Made by a program: the position numbers and the translations under genes. DNA of 12,739 bases from Patescibacteria group bacterium. GTDB taxonomy: Bacteria > Patescibacteriota > JACMRA01. The stretch is taken from contig JAOZKL010000022.1 in the NCBI GenBank assembly GCA_029935375.1, positions 1-12,739 on the forward strand, read 5' to 3'. The notes beneath the pieces are model-generated. The model saw only the letters and a program-made list of their open reading frames with translations. It ran no database searches and had not been told where the DNA came from. Of this stretch, positions 12,608 to 12,739 are shown in pieces; within the stretch, counting starts at the first letter, position 1, and each line of letters begins with the position of its first letter.

Positions 12608-12739
12608 GACTTCTTTCCCAGCTCCATTTCCAACTCATAAATCCTAGGATTTAACTAAAAAAACTTCTTTAAATTCGTTTTACTAGTAAAAGTCATTTCA
12701 AAAAGAATATTTTTAGAATAAATTTAAGAATTTCTACTT
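12608..12739. mobile_element. MITE-like element, second copy, cut by the window end
   Basis: Aligns with 8504-8638 in the same orientation, with about 13 substitutions (nearly all transitions) and one 3-base gap by hand alignment. The left end reads GACTTCTTTCCCAGCTC, four changes from the first copy. It is again preceded by TAATA (12603-12607). The final ~24 bases, including the right inverted repeat, lie outside the window. Confidence 0.85.

Overview
The window comes from an AT-rich bacterial genome (G+C roughly a third, by eye) with very tight gene packing. Ten protein genes are read, plus one candidate structured RNA gene and two copies of a short inverted-repeat element. All genes read correctly with the standard bacterial code, and TGA is used as the stop of smpB. 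No taxonomic marker such as an rRNA is present. The compact layout, the lack of Shine-Dalgarno sites, the thrombospondin type 3-repeat surface protein, the stand-alone VirB4/TraC N-terminal-like protein and the coiled-coil VanY-type peptidase are reminiscent of Patescibacteria (candidate phyla radiation). That assignment is an inference, not something the sequence proves.

Layout. 1-1605 (+): transketolase, cut by the window start. 1614-2735 (-): membrane-anchored, Gln-rich protein with calcium-binding type 3 repeats. 2850-3545 (+): TraC/VirB4 N-terminal-like protein, divergent from the previous gene, with overlapping -35 boxes. 3548-5008 (-) and 5013-5642 (-): VanY-like coiled-coil peptidase and RecR, an operon read recR first. 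5748-7871, 7874-8020 and 8031-8438 (+): oversized glutamyl-tRNA synthetase, a 48-residue one-helix protein and SmpB, probably one transcript. 8439-9261 (+): no protein gene, but a consensus promoter, a 159-bp MITE-like element, a series of hairpins and a strong intrinsic terminator, which together suggest a long non-coding RNA. 9278-11329 (+): groES-groEL behind a promoter and a CIRCE-like operator. 11334-12554 (-): MFS transporter. 12608-12739: a second, incomplete copy of the MITE-like element, cut by the window end.

How the genes work together. Most are housekeeping: carbon metabolism (transketolase), recombination repair (RecR), translation and ribosome rescue (GluRS, SmpB), and chaperonin. 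The surface-related genes (type 3-repeat protein, VanY-like peptidase, MFS carrier) lie among them without an obvious shared pathway. Convergent neighbours end 2-8 bases apart. Several promoters place the -10 box only 8-11 bases before the ATG, and no start has a convincing Shine-Dalgarno site, which points to leaderless mRNAs.

The most promising unexplained object is the 8474-9261 RNA candidate, whose 5' part has been entered by the MITE-like element. Next are the inverted-repeat element itself, the roughly 150-residue insertion in GluRS, and the His-to-Glu change at the expected third zinc ligand of the VanY-like enzyme.
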